Notes: generated by a model from the sequence alone, not told the origin. A stretch of DNA of 64,000 nt from JACQFZ01 sp045810625 (GCA_045810625.1 JBJMVQ010000011.1:3794-67793), one strand, 5' to 3'; counted from the stretch's first letter, positions 8,369 to 18,000 are shown. Numbers and translations: made by a program.

Positions 8369-8938
8369 TCAGAAACCGAATGCGGACAGTGTTGCCAACA
8401 GCAGGCCGAGCGCAGCCGCGACGCCGGCGACGCCGAACAGCCACTTCTTGCGCGTCAGTACCGTAATCGAGGCGAGCGAAATGGCGATCTGAAAGAGCGT
8501 GAGCGACTGTTCTGCGCGATGGAGCGGATGCAACAAACGCTCGCTCTGCGCGTTCGCGTGTGCGGATTGTGCCTCGAGCGCTTCGGCGGCGCGCTTGATC
8601 TCCTGTTTCTCTCTCTCATAACGCTCGGCGTCCTTGCGATAGCGCTCCGATGCGGTTCCGCGACTCAAGTCGGCGGCGAGCTGCGCAAGATTCCCCTTCG
8701 TGCTTTTCGCCTGATAGTAATTCCACTGATCCGATGCTTCGGTTTTCTTGAGCACCGCCTCGTTCTTGTACAACATCGCTTCGTTCAACGTCGTCGCGAC
8801 GTGGTAGCCGACGACGGCGCCGATCGTTGCGAGTACGGCCGTAAAAATAGCGACGTACTGCGCGAGCCCGGGACCGTGGTTGGCGCGATGTTCGACTTCA
8901 TGATCGTGCGGTGCGTGAACGTGAACGCCGTGCGACAT
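8369..8938 (-). CDS. DUF4337-family membrane protein
   Basis: 189 residues: a His-rich N-terminus, a membrane segment at about 27-48, a long charged coiled-coil region (about 55-135), then two hydrophobic segments near the C-terminus (about 143-160 and 166-187). This matches the DUF4337 family, which has no established function. GGGGGAGAGG precedes the ATG. It is first in the operon with the PAP2 phosphatase and HExxH protein, which suggests an envelope or lipid-related role without proving it. Confidence 0.75.
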   Translation of the reverse strand: MSHGVHVHAPHDHEVEHRANHGPGLAQYVAIFTAVLATIGAVVGYHVATTLNEAMLYKNEAVLKKTEASDQWNYYQAKSTKGNLAQLAADLSRGTASERYRKDAERYEREKQEIKRAAEALEAQSAHANAQSERLLHPLHRAEQSLTLFQIAISLASITVLTRKKWLFGVAGVAAALGLLLATLSAFGF

Positions 8939-9000
8939 GCCTCTCCCCCAATGAATAGTTTCGATTCGTTGTTTCGATTGCGCGTGCTTCGCGCGCGCGA

Positions 9001-9006
9001 ATTATA
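9001..9006 (-). promoter_or_regulatory. Possible -10 element for the DUF4337-PAP2 operon
   Basis: Perfect TATAAT on the minus strand, preceded by GGG, about 60 bases before the DUF4337 ATG. The -35 region is weak. It sits back to back with the hsp20-lon promoter. Confidence 0.4.
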
Positions 9007-9044
9007 CCCGCGGCGCGGCCGCAGTTACGTCGAAAGACGGGCCG

Positions 9045-9073
9045 TTGATATTGCTGGCCTGCGCCCGCATAAC
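9045..9073 (+). promoter_or_regulatory. Probable promoter of hsp20-lon
   Basis: TTGATA at 9045 and CATAAC at 9068 are separated by 17 bases, a fair sigma-70 match. The overlapping GTTGA and CCCGCAT stretches also resemble a sigma-32 site, which would suit a heat-shock operon, but the spacing is not ideal. Confidence 0.45.
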
Positions 9074-9108
9074 GTAGGCTATGTTTCTACCTCTCGTACG
9101 TGAGTCCT

Positions 9109-9504
9109 ATGCGCCACCGTCGCTTCATGTGGGCCGAAGCGCTCGAGTTGCTCGATCGGGCGGAACGGCTGCAACGTCAGTTTTTTCAAACGACCGAATC
9201 GAAGGCCGGCCCGGTATGGGAGCCCCCTGTCGATCTTTTCGAGACGGAGGCTGGGCTTACATTCCTGATCGCCCTCCCGGGCGTTCCGCCGGATCAGATC
9301 GAAGTGCAAGTCGAGCGCGGCCAGCTGTGGATCGTTGGATACCGCCCTTGGCCGGAAGCGGTGCGTCGCGGCACGATCTGGCGTCTCGAGATACCGCACG
9401 GCCGGTTCGAACGCCGTCTCGAGCTTCCGCCCGGTCTGTACGAGCTCGCGAACCAGGAAGTCGCGCACGGATGCCTGGCGGTACACCTGCGCCGTTTGGG
9501 ATGA
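9109..9504 (+). CDS. Hsp20/alpha-crystallin small heat-shock protein
   Basis: 131 residues from the ATG at 9109; a GTG at 9100 would add three. The alpha-crystallin beta-sandwich covers about residues 30-120, with strands such as DLFETEAGLTFLIALPGV and GRFERRLELP. The I-x-I tail of classic holdases is missing. It would bind unfolding proteins without ATP. Its stop lies four bases before the lon ATG, so chaperone and protease are coupled. Confidence 0.85.
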   Translation: MRHRRFMWAEALELLDRAERLQRQFFQTTESKAGPVWEPPVDLFETEAGLTFLIALPGVPPDQIEVQVERGQLWIVGYRPWPEAVRRGTIWRLEIPHGRFERRLELPPGLYELANQEVAHGCLAVHLRRLG

Positions 9505-9508
9505 CGCT

Positions 9509-11959
9509 ATGACCTCAGCTGAAAGTCCAAAACCGACGATGGCGGCCGACAAGTCGCCGATTTCGCCGATTACGTTGCCCGAGGACGCACTGATCATTCT
9601 GCCCGTGCGCAACACGGTGCTGTTCCCCGGAATGGTGCTGCCGCTCACGATCGGCCGGCAGCGTTCTATTGCGGCCGCGCAGGAAGCGATGCGCAGCGAA
9701 CGCCCGATCGGCGTGTTGCAGCAGCGCGACCCGAGTGTCGACGTGCCGGGACCGAACGATCTGTATTCGCTCGGAACCGTCGCCACGATCCTACGCTACG
9801 TCACCTCGCCCGAAGGAGCGCACCATGTCATCTCTCAGGGTCAAAAGCGCTTCCAGGTGGTGGAGTATCTCGATGGCTATCCGTTCCTCGTCGCCCGCGT
9901 GCAGCCGATCGAAACGGTCGAACCGACCGGCAAAGAGATCGAGGCCCGCGTCCTGCACTTGAAACGCCGTGCCGCGGAAGCGCTCGAGCTTCTGCCGCAA
10001 GTGCCGACGGAGCTCAGCGCGGCGATCGAAGCGGTCGCCTCGGGTTCAGCGCTCGCCGACCTCATCGCGAGTTTCATGGACATCAGCCCCGCCGAGAAGC
10101 AGGAAGTCCTCGAGACCTTGGACGTACAGGAGCGGCTGGAGAAAGTCGCGCAGCTCCTCACGCATCGCATCGCCGTGCTGAAACTGACGCACGAGATCAG
10201 CGAGCAAACGAAGGAAAGCATGGACCAGCGTCAGCGCGAGTTCCTGCTGCGCGAGCAGTTGAAGACGATTCAGAAGGAGCTCGGCGAAACCGACGGCAAA
10301 GGCGCCGAGATCGAAGAGCTGACGAAGGCGATCGCCGACGCCAAGATGCCGAAGGAGGTCGAGGAGCAGGCGAGCCGGGAGCTGAAACGCCTCGAGCGCA
10401 TGCCCGAAGGCGCCGGCGAGCACTCGATGATCCGCACCTACCTCGACTGGTTGATCGCGCTGCCGTGGTCGAGCATGAGCGAAGAGTCGATCGATATTCC
10501 GCTGGCGCGGAAGATTCTCGACGAAGACCACTACGGTCTCGAGAAGGTGAAGCGCCGCATCCTTGAGTACCTCGCGGTGCGCAAGCTCAACCCTTCCGGC
10601 AAGAGCCCGATCCTGTGCTTCGTCGGTCCTCCGGGCGTCGGCAAGACGTCGCTCGGGCAATCGATCGCGCGCGCGACCGGACGTAAATTCGTCCGCGTCT
10701 CGCTCGGCGGCGTGCACGACGAAGCCGAGATTCGCGGCCACCGCCGCACGTATATCGGCGCGCTTCCCGGAAACGTTGTTCAAGGCATCCGGAAAGCCGG
10801 CACGCGCAATCCGGTGTTCATGCTCGACGAGATGGACAAGCTCGGTGCCGGTTTCCACGGCGATCCCTCCGCGGCATTGCTCGAAGTGCTCGATCCGGAA
10901 CAGAACTCCACCTTTCGCGACAACTACCTCGCAGTCCCGTTCGATCTGTCGCGCGTCATGTTCATCGGCACCGCGAACATGCTCGACACCATCCCGGGTC
11001 CGCTGCGCGATCGCATGGAAGTGATCGACATCCCGGGCTACACCGAAGAAGAGAAGCTGCAGATTGCGCGCCGCTATCTGGTGCGCCGGCAGCTCGAAGC
11101 GAACGGGCTCACGCGGGAGCAATGCGAAATCACGGACGAAGCGTTGCGAGGCATCATTGGCGATTACACGCGCGAAGCCGGTGTACGCAACCTCGAACGT
11201 GAAATCGGCCGGGCGTTCCGTCACGCCGCGATGCGTATCGCCGAAGGCACGGCACAGACGGTGCGCGTCGATGCCGGCGACCTGCATGCCATCCTGGGCG
11301 CGCGCCGCTTTGAAAGCGAAGTCGCGGCGCGCACGAGTCTCCCGGGAGTGGCGACCGGGCTGGCGTGGACGCCGGTCGGCGGCGACATCCTTTTCATCGA
11401 GGCGTCGCGAGCGCCCGGAAAGGGCAACTTGATACTCACCGGTCAGCTCGGCGACGTAATGAAGGAAAGTGCGCAGGCTGCACTATCGCTGGTAAAGAGC
11501 CGCGCGCGCGGGCTCGGAATCGAGACCGAGACGTTCGAGAAAAGCGACATTCATGTCCACGTGCCGGCCGGGGCGATCCCCAAAGACGGCCCGAGCGCCG
11601 GCGTCGCGATGTTCGTCGCGCTCGTGTCGTTGCTGCAAGGCCGCACGGTCCACGAGGACGTTGCGATGACGGGCGAGATCAGCCTGCGAGGGCTGGTGCT
11701 GCCGGTCGGCGGGATCAAGGAGAAAGTGCTGGCAGCGGTGCGTGCCGGCATTAAAACCGTGCTGCTGCCGGCGCGTAACCGCAAGGATCTGGAGGATATT
11801 CCGGCCGCGGCCCGCGATCGTGTCAAATTCGTGTGGATCGAGAATGTGGATGAAGCCGTGATGCATGCGATCGGCGGAGATAGCGTCGCCGGGCAGCCGC
11901 GCGTCCACGCGCCGCATGGCATCCACGGGGAAGCACGTGCCGCGCCACCGCACGACTAA
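9509..11959 (+). CDS. lon: Lon ATP-dependent protease
   Basis: 816-residue cytoplasmic protease that unfolds and degrades damaged and regulatory proteins. It has an N-terminal LON substrate-binding domain (about 25-220), an AAA+ module with Walker A GPPGVGKT at about 372-379 and Walker B VFMLDEMDKL, and the peptidase domain. Catalytic serine is S696 in KDGPSAG and catalytic lysine is K739 in GGIKEK. The ATG at 9509 follows GGGATGA, which overlaps the hsp20 stop; earlier in-frame starts run through hsp20 and are rejected. This may be a second Lon, since canonical lon normally sits beside clpX. Confidence 0.95.
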   Translation: MTSAESPKPTMAADKSPISPITLPEDALIILPVRNTVLFPGMVLPLTIGRQRSIAAAQEAMRSERPIGVLQQRDPSVDVPGPNDLYSLGTVATILRYVTSPEGAHHVISQGQKRFQVVEYLDGYPFLVARVQPIETVEPTGKEIEARVLHLKRRAAEALELLPQVPTELSAAIEAVASGSALADLIASFMDISPAEKQEVLETLDVQERLEKVAQLLTHRIAVLKLTHEISEQTKESMDQRQREFLLREQLKTIQKELGETDGKGAEIEELTKAIADAKMPKEVEEQASRELKRLERMPEGAGEHSMIRTYLDWLIALPWSSMSEESIDIPLARKILDEDHYGLEKVKRRILEYLAVRKLNPSGKSPILCFVGPPGVGKTSLGQSIARATGRKFVRVSLGGVHDEAEIRGHRRTYIGALPGNVVQGIRKAGTRNPVFMLDEMDKLGAGFHGDPSAALLEVLDPEQNSTFRDNYLAVPFDLSRVMFIGTANMLDTIPGPLRDRMEVIDIPGYTEEEKLQIARRYLVRRQLEANGLTREQCEITDEALRGIIGDYTREAGVRNLEREIGRAFRHAAMRIAEGTAQTVRVDAGDLHAILGARRFESEVAARTSLPGVATGLAWTPVGGDILFIEASRAPGKGNLILTGQLGDVMKESAQAALSLVKSRARGLGIETETFEKSDIHVHVPAGAIPKDGPSAGVAMFVALVSLLQGRTVHEDVAMTGEISLRGLVLPVGGIKEKVLAAVRAGIKTVLLPARNRKDLEDIPAAARDRVKFVWIENVDEAVMHAIGGDSVAGQPRVHAPHGIHGEARAAPPHD

Positions 11960-11984
11960 TTCCAGCGCCGGGGCAACGCACGGC

Positions 11985-12431
11985 TTAGTGCCACTGCAGG
12001 CCGCAAAGCAGCATGTTGGCGCCGCGGTCGTCCCCAATCGTCGAGTAGTGGCTTATCTGGCAGGAAAAGTGGTTGAAGAAGGGTCCGACTCGGACCTCGA
12101 TGTAAGCGTCCGCGTGCCGGATTAGGTTATCCGTGACGGTACCGACATATGCGATTCCGAGCACGACACTCACCGGACTACCGTTGTCGAAGCGATATCC
12201 GATGCCGAGCGCTTGGTCGTGCTCGCCATCCTTCCATCCGGAATAATGAGCCTCGATGTTGTGGTAGACCGGCGCCGCAATCTGATACGCGTACCCGTGG
12301 GAATGGATAATCGCCGACCCCGCGCCGACATAAAAATCCGAAGCCCCAGCCGGCAGACACGGCGACAAGAAAAAAGCCGCCGACCCCATCGACACCAAAA
12401 CGAGCTTTCCTAGCTCTACGCGACGATCCAT
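11985..12431 (-). CDS. Outer-membrane beta-barrel, possible PagL-like lipid A deacylase
   Basis: 148 residues with a signal peptide (about 1-31) and alternating hydrophobic strands ending in an aromatic residue, as in small outer-membrane barrels. HYS at 128-130 resembles the catalytic His and Ser of PagL (acyloxyacyl hydrolase), which removes the 3-O acyl chain of lipid A. The expected downstream glutamate is not evident; acidic residues D134 and D135 are nearby. The ATG at 12431 is preceded by GGA. Convergent with lon. Enzymatic assignment is tentative. Confidence 0.5.
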   Translation of the reverse strand: MDRRVELGKLVLVSMGSAAFFLSPCLPAGASDFYVGAGSAIIHSHGYAYQIAAPVYHNIEAHYSGWKDGEHDQALGIGYRFDNGSPVSVVLGIAYVGTVTDNLIRHADAYIEVRVGPFFNHFSCQISHYSTIGDDRGANMLLCGLQWH

Positions 12432-12872
12432 CGTCCAAAAACCCCTAGAAATCGCGCCCCAGCCCGGGCATCGCATATGCCGGCCACAGCACCGTCGGCG
12501 TGCGTACCTGGGAGCCCGCAGAGCGAGTGCGGGTGTAATTTATGTTAACGGCGCGATTACCAGCTAAAAAGCCCCGGTAAGGCTCATCTTGGACGAGTAG
12601 ACGTTCGCGCGGGTGCGCCGGGCGCAGCACCATATAATATGCCGGCGAGTTGAACAGCTGCGTTCGGTAACGCCCGCAGACCCAAAGACGTCCAATGCGC
12701 GCCTGTCGGAAAGTCGAGTGGGTGAAGGGGTCGTGCACGCGGCTAGCGAAACCTCGACGGCCCAACCGGCCAATTGCGAGGCAGCGCCGAGGCACAGCAA
12801 AACATCCCGTCGTGCTTCATTCCGAGCCAAATGCTAGTTTTTCTCCAACCTCTTCCGTAGAAGGAAAAACCC
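12432..12872. other. 441-base region without a supported gene
   Basis: It lies between the barrel-protein start and the DNA ligase stop. Short open frames exist on both strands but none has a ribosome site or recognisable protein. A small hairpin (CCCGCA/TGCGGG) lies near 12515-12533. The barrel-protein promoter should be here, but I see no convincing match. Confidence 0.5.
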
Positions 12873-14423
12873 CTAAGTCGGCGGCATCTCGGCGGGCAGA
12901 GCAGCGACTGCCCGGACCGTATCGATTGTATCGACTTCGTCCGGCGTCTTGTCCTCCCGATAGCGCTTCAGCCGGGCGAAGCGCAGCGCCAATCCGCCCG
13001 GATAGTGCGGACTCGCCTGCACGCCGTTGAACTCGATTTCGACCACGAGTCGCGGCTGCACGTATACGGTATACGCGTCCCGGGTTACCTCGAGCTGGAG
13101 CAATCGCTCGGTCTGCCACGCGAGCACGCGATCGGTCATGCCTTTAAACGTCTTTCCGAGCATGACGAACTGACCGCTCCTCGGGTCGCGAGCGCCGAGA
13201 TGCAGATTACTCAGCCAACCGCGCCGCCGGCCGCTGCCCCATTCCGCGGCGAGCACGACAAGATCGAGCGTGTGCGCTGCCTTGATCTTCAGCCAGACGC
13301 TGCCCCGGTTTCCCGCCTCGTAGATCGCATCGAGCGATTTCACCACCACTCCTTCGTGGCCGCGTGCCAGTGCCTCCTCCAAGAACGCCCGCGCCTCGTC
13401 GGGATCATTGCCAAACCGGCGCGGAATCTGAAGCGCGGGCGGCAGCAGGTCCGCCATCGTCCGAAAGCGTTCGCGTGCCGGTACCGCGATGAGATCGGCT
13501 CCGTCCCGATGCAGGCAGTCGAAGAAAAAGGCCGAGAGCGGAAGCTCGGCGCGCAGCCGCTCTACATCCTGCTTGCGGCCAAAACGCCGCATCGTCGTTT
13601 GAAACGTAAGCGGACGCCCATCCGACGCCAGGCCGATGGCCTCACCGTCCAGAATCAGCCGGGCGGCCGGAAGAGCGCGAACCGCGTCGACGATTTCGGG
13701 CACGGACGCAGTGACGTCGTTCAGTTGGCGGCTGAAAACACGTACGTCCTCATCTGCTTTGTGCACCTGCAGCCGCGCCCCATCGAGCTTGTAATCGATC
13801 GCGGCATCGCTAAACGCCGCTACCGCCGCCGTCACATCCTCGGCCGGCTGGGCCAGCATCGGCCGCAGGGGTTGCATCAATTGCAGCCGAAAACGCGCGA
13901 GGCCGGCCGCACCTTCCGTTAGCGCCGCCGCGGCAACCGGCCCGATTGTGCCGGCAACCATGGCGGCTCGGCGCACCTCGCTGGCCGATACGCCCGCCGC
14001 GCGCGCCACCGCTTCGAGCATCACGCCCTCTTGCGCGCCCTGGCGCAATTCGCCGATGAGCAGTCGGATCAGAAAATCGCGCTCGCCGCTCGTAGCCCGC
14101 GCGAACAGCGCAGCTAACTGGCGCTCGCGCGCGTCGCTCGCTCCGCTGCCCCCTGTCCGCGCGATCCGAGTAAACGCATCGTCCACGTCGTCAAGCTGCA
14201 GCGTCGGCAGTGCCGCTGTCGGTACTTCCGATACGCGCCGCAGCGCTGCACCGCCGATCCCGATCCGCCCTTGCGGCAACAGCCCGCTCAAGTAGTTCAC
14301 GCCGATCGCCACTTCGTTCGCCGGCGAGCGCCGCAGGCAACTGCTGAGCAAATCGATCTTTTCGTTGCGGCGGGTGGTCCCGGCAACGCGGATCGATGCT
14401 TCGACGAGTTCGGAAAGACCCAT
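12873..14423 (-). CDS. ATP-dependent DNA ligase (archaeal/LigB-like type)
   Basis: 516 residues. The N-terminal helical DNA-binding domain spans about 1-180, followed by the nucleotidyltransferase domain with the adenylated lysine K212 in YKLDGAR, then motifs LDGEAI, EGVVVK and WLKIK. A C-terminal OB-fold follows. The three-domain layout resembles archaeal Lig and mycobacterial LigB rather than the short LigD or LigE proteins. It seals nicks using ATP and is an accessory to the essential NAD-dependent LigA. No Ku, LigD or nuclease partner is adjacent. Its role, perhaps repair, is inferred. Confidence 0.9.
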   Translation of the reverse strand: MGLSELVEASIRVAGTTRRNEKIDLLSSCLRRSPANEVAIGVNYLSGLLPQGRIGIGGAALRRVSEVPTAALPTLQLDDVDDAFTRIARTGGSGASDARERQLAALFARATSGERDFLIRLLIGELRQGAQEGVMLEAVARAAGVSASEVRRAAMVAGTIGPVAAAALTEGAAGLARFRLQLMQPLRPMLAQPAEDVTAAVAAFSDAAIDYKLDGARLQVHKADEDVRVFSRQLNDVTASVPEIVDAVRALPAARLILDGEAIGLASDGRPLTFQTTMRRFGRKQDVERLRAELPLSAFFFDCLHRDGADLIAVPARERFRTMADLLPPALQIPRRFGNDPDEARAFLEEALARGHEGVVVKSLDAIYEAGNRGSVWLKIKAAHTLDLVVLAAEWGSGRRRGWLSNLHLGARDPRSGQFVMLGKTFKGMTDRVLAWQTERLLQLEVTRDAYTVYVQPRLVVEIEFNGVQASPHYPGGLALRFARLKRYREDKTPDEVDTIDTVRAVAALPAEMPPT

Positions 14424-14842
14424 ACCCCTGTCGCAATTTCGCGACGATGCTCATGTTGAAACGAACTGCGCGCCGTCGCCATCCGTGCATCGCGAAAGTG
14501 AGATGCGGTGTTTCACAGCCGACGAGCGACGAGACTCTCAGGAACGCCGCACTCTGCATCAGGTCAAAGCATCTTGCGGTTTGATCCGAGCCGTGCGTTC
14601 CACGATGCGATGCAGGCGTCCGATACGGGGCGCTGCTAGTCACGCTCGGAGGTTTTACGGTAGATCAATCTTGACTAATGCTGTTACCTGTGACCGGTGA
14701 TTTTCCGCGTGCGCCCGGGCGGCGAAAAGCTATAATGAACTTGATCGACGGCGGGTGGTGCAGAGCAGTGAATGCACCCAACAATAAGAACGGAGACTGG
14801 TAATGAACAGGTAGCGACAACTAATCGACGAGGAATATTGCT
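14424..14842. other. 419-base intergenic region upstream of prkA
   Basis: No gene is supported. The first 220 bases hold nothing recognisable. The second half has a TATAAT hexamer at 14731 and a roughly 100-base leader with GAGGAA before the prkA ATG. Confidence 0.5.
14731..14736 (+). promoter_or_regulatory. -10 element for the prkA-yeaH-spoVR operon
   Basis: Perfect TATAAT preceded by GC, with no good -35. A C just before the hexamer and a poor -35 are features of sigma-S promoters. The E. coli yeaGH operon is RpoS-dependent, so stationary-phase control is plausible but inferred. Confidence 0.45.
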
Positions 14843-16774
14843 ATGCCTCAACAGACGTCCGCGTTTACCGACCTCATCGAGAAAGACCGCGCCAGCCGTC
14901 AGAATCTCGAATGGCGCGGGACATTCCTCGAATACCTCGACAGGGTAAAGGCCGATCGCTCCATCACGAAGCTTGCCCACGCGCGCGTTTACGAGGCGGT
15001 AGTTCGGCAAGGCAGCAACGACATCACCGAGTCGGAAGACTCGAAGCTCAAGCGCGTATTCGGCGACGAGCCGCTCAAGCTATACCCCTTCTTCAATACC
15101 GAATTCTTTGGCATCGAGCGCACCATCGCGCAGCTCGTGCGTTACTTCCACTCCGCTTCGCTGCACGGCGAAGAGAGCCGTCAAGTGCTTTATCTGATGG
15201 GCCCGGTCGGGGCCGGCAAGAGCTCGCTCATTGAACGTTTGAAACGCGGTCTCGAGCAATCGCCGCCGGTGTATGCGATCGAAGGCTGCCCGATGGCGGA
15301 AGAGCCGCTGCACTTGATCCCGAAGAATTTACGGCCCGAATTCGAGAAGACGTTGAACGTGCACATCGAGGGCGAGCTGTGCCCGGTTTGCCGGTACCGC
15401 CTCAAAGAAGAATTTCAAGGCCGTTACGAAGACGTGCCGATTACCACGGTTTACTTCTCGCGCCACGACCGCCGCGGCATCGGCGTCGTGCCGCCCGTCG
15501 ACCCGAACAATCAGGACACATCGGTCCTGATCGGCTCGGTCGATATTTCTAAGCTCGACATGTATTCGGAAGGCGACGCGCGCGCGCTCGATCTGAACGG
15601 CGCCTTCAATGTGGGTAACCGCGGCATCACCGAATTCATCGAGGTGTTCAAGAACGAGCCCGAATACCTGCACACCATGATCACCGCGACGCAGGAAAAA
15701 TTCATCCCTGCGCCCGGTCGGCACGGCACGGTGTACGTCGATACCTGCATCGTCGCGCACTCGAACGAAGCCGAATGGCAGCGTTTCCGCGGCGATCCGA
15801 CCAACGAAGCGATCCTCGATCGTATCGTCGTGGTCAAGGTTCCGTACAACTTGCGCCTGGCTGAAGAAATCAAGATCTATCAGAAGCTGCTCGACCTTTC
15901 CGATTTCCGCGCGCACATCGCGCCGCACACGCTCGAGTTCGCGGCGATGTTCGCGCTCCTCACGCGCCTCGAGCCGACGAACAAGTGCGACCTGATGACG
16001 AAGCTCAAGCTCTACAACGGCGAAGAGGTCGTCGAGAAAGGCAAGACGACGCGCACCAACGTGCGCGAGCTGCAGGAAGACACGCGCCGCGAAGGCATGT
16101 TCGGCATCAGCGCGCGCTTCGTGATGAAAGCGGTCGACAACGCGTTGGCCGAGAATCCGCAAGGCATTACGCCGGTTAGCGTGCGTGAGTCGCTGATCCG
16201 CATGGTCAAGGCCGCGGACATCGCCGACGACGCCAAGAAACAGTACCTCGAGTTCCTGCAGGATACGCTGCATAAGGTGTACCTCGAGATCCTCGAGAAG
16301 GAAATCACGAAGGCGTTCGTGTACTCGTTCGAGGAGCAGGCTGAAACACTGTTCCAGAACTATCTCGACCACGCCGAGGCGTACGTCAACAAGACGCGCG
16401 TCAAAGACCGGAACACCGGCGAAGAGCTGCAGCCCGACGAGGGCTTCCTGAAGTCGGTCGAAGAGCAGATCGCCGTCGTCGGATCGTCCGCGCAAGGCTT
16501 CCGCCAGGAAGTGATGGCGTACTTATGGGCGAAGAGCCGTCGCGGCGAGAAGGTCAGCCACAAATCGTACGAGCCGCTCAAAGAGGCGATCGAGCGCAAA
16601 CTGATGAGCTCGGTGCGCGAAATGAGCCGGGTGATCACCAAGGCGCGTACGCGCGACGAAGAGCAAATAAAGAAATACAGCGATCTCGTCCGGGGTCTGC
16701 TCGAGCGCGGGTACAACGAATATTCGGCCGAGGTGATCCTCAAGTACGCCGCTAACAACCTATGGAAGGACTGA
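14843..16774 (+). CDS. prkA: PrkA-family AAA protein / serine kinase (YeaG)
   Basis: 643 residues. The PrkA AAA domain has Walker A GPVGAGKSS at about 120-128, and a C-terminal kinase-like PrkA domain follows. Members include E. coli YeaG and Bacillus PrkA; roles in nitrogen starvation and stationary-phase adaptation are reported, and kinase versus protease activity is still debated. It heads the conserved trio with yeaH (16 bases downstream) and spoVR. GAGGAA precedes the ATG. Confidence 0.95.
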   Translation: MPQQTSAFTDLIEKDRASRQNLEWRGTFLEYLDRVKADRSITKLAHARVYEAVVRQGSNDITESEDSKLKRVFGDEPLKLYPFFNTEFFGIERTIAQLVRYFHSASLHGEESRQVLYLMGPVGAGKSSLIERLKRGLEQSPPVYAIEGCPMAEEPLHLIPKNLRPEFEKTLNVHIEGELCPVCRYRLKEEFQGRYEDVPITTVYFSRHDRRGIGVVPPVDPNNQDTSVLIGSVDISKLDMYSEGDARALDLNGAFNVGNRGITEFIEVFKNEPEYLHTMITATQEKFIPAPGRHGTVYVDTCIVAHSNEAEWQRFRGDPTNEAILDRIVVVKVPYNLRLAEEIKIYQKLLDLSDFRAHIAPHTLEFAAMFALLTRLEPTNKCDLMTKLKLYNGEEVVEKGKTTRTNVRELQEDTRREGMFGISARFVMKAVDNALAENPQGITPVSVRESLIRMVKAADIADDAKKQYLEFLQDTLHKVYLEILEKEITKAFVYSFEEQAETLFQNYLDHAEAYVNKTRVKDRNTGEELQPDEGFLKSVEEQIAVVGSSAQGFRQEVMAYLWAKSRRGEKVSHKSYEPLKEAIERKLMSSVREMSRVITKARTRDEEQIKKYSDLVRGLLERGYNEYSAEVILKYAANNLWKD

Positions 16775-16790
16775 CATCGGCGGAAACGTC

Positions 16791-17999
16791 ATGCAAAAGT
16801 CGATCTTCCGTCCGTACGTAGAGGCGGAAACGCAGCGCTCGGATCGCAGCGCCCGGGATCGCTCGCGCCACCGGCAAAAGGTGCGCGAGTCGATCCGCGA
16901 AAACATCGCGGATATCATCGCCGAGGAATCGATTATCGGGCAGAGCCGCGACAAGATCGTGAAGATTCCGATCCGCGGCGTACGCGAATATCGTTTTATC
17001 TACGGCGACGATGCGCCGGGCGTCGGCACCGGAAATGCGGATACGCAGCCCGGCCAGGTAATCGCCGAGTCCGAGCAGGAAGGCCAGACGCCGGGCGGGC
17101 CCGGGCAGAAACCGGGCGTCGATTACTACGAAACCGACATTACGCTCGAAGAGCTGATCGAGATCATGTTCGAAGATCTCGATCTGCCCAATCTAGAGCG
17201 CAAGAACCTGCGCGAAATTCAGGTCGAGGCGACGCGCAAGCGCAAAGGCTTTCGCAAGGCGGGCGTGCGGGCGCATCTCGACAAACGCCGCACGGCGATA
17301 TCGCGTATCCGCCGCGCGATTGCGTCGCATTCGCCCCACGTTTCGCACGCGGCCCACCTTCAGGCCGACGCTCACGAGCCGCGATTCCCGTTTCACCGCG
17401 ACGATCTGAAGTACCGCCGCCTGGTTCGAGACGTGCGGCCGCAATCGAACGCCGTCGTGCTGTGCATCATGGACACGTCGGGGTCGATGGATACGATGAA
17501 GAAATATCTCGCGCGCAGCTTCTTCTTTCTGCTCCACCGCTTCGTGAAAACGCGCTATCAGCACGTGGAGGTAGTGTTCATTGCGCACGACGCGCAGGCG
17601 CGCGAAGTCAGCGAGGAAGAATTCTTCAGCAAAGGCGAATCGGGCGGCACGATGATCTCCTCCGGCTACAACAAGGCGCTCGAGATCATCAGCGCACGCT
17701 ATCACCCGTCGCATTGGAATATCTACGCCTTCCATTGCTCGGACGGCGACAACTGGACCGAGGACAACGCTGCAGCTATCAAGGCGGCGGAAGAGCTCTG
17801 CGGCATCGCGAACCTGTTCGGTTACGGCGAAATCAAGCCGCTCAACTCCGGCTCCTACGGTAACTCGCTGCTCGAGGTGTTCGATCAGATCAAGGCGCCG
17901 AATTTCCTGAGCACCGTGATCGAAAGCAAGAACGACATTTGGCCGAGCTTCAAGGAATTCCTCACGCACGAACGCCGCACTGAGAACGTCCCGTCCTGA
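16791..17999 (+). CDS. yeaH: YeaH/YhbH family protein (DUF444, VWA-like)
   Basis: 402 residues. A basic N-terminal region is followed by a glycine-rich linker (about 85-105) and a von Willebrand A-like domain with the metal-site motif MDTSGSMD at about 225-232. Proteins of this family always accompany PrkA, and in enteric bacteria YeaG and YeaH act together. Its stop is one base before the spoVR ATG, so translation is coupled. Biochemical activity is unknown. Confidence 0.93.
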   Translation: MQKSIFRPYVEAETQRSDRSARDRSRHRQKVRESIRENIADIIAEESIIGQSRDKIVKIPIRGVREYRFIYGDDAPGVGTGNADTQPGQVIAESEQEGQTPGGPGQKPGVDYYETDITLEELIEIMFEDLDLPNLERKNLREIQVEATRKRKGFRKAGVRAHLDKRRTAISRIRRAIASHSPHVSHAAHLQADAHEPRFPFHRDDLKYRRLVRDVRPQSNAVVLCIMDTSGSMDTMKKYLARSFFFLLHRFVKTRYQHVEVVFIAHDAQAREVSEEEFFSKGESGGTMISSGYNKALEIISARYHPSHWNIYAFHCSDGDNWTEDNAAAIKAAEELCGIANLFGYGEIKPLNSGSYGNSLLEVFDQIKAPNFLSTVIESKNDIWPSFKEFLTHERRTENVPS

Positions 18000-18000
18000 T

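Noticed and set aside
9335..9508. N-terminal extension of Lon
   Set aside because: It runs through the hsp20 gene in another frame; the ATG at 9509 with an upstream ribosome site is the sensible start.
12445..12830. Two short minus-strand open frames upstream of the barrel gene
   Set aside because: No ribosome site, no homology I recognise; one starts like a lipoprotein but lacks a proper lipobox context.
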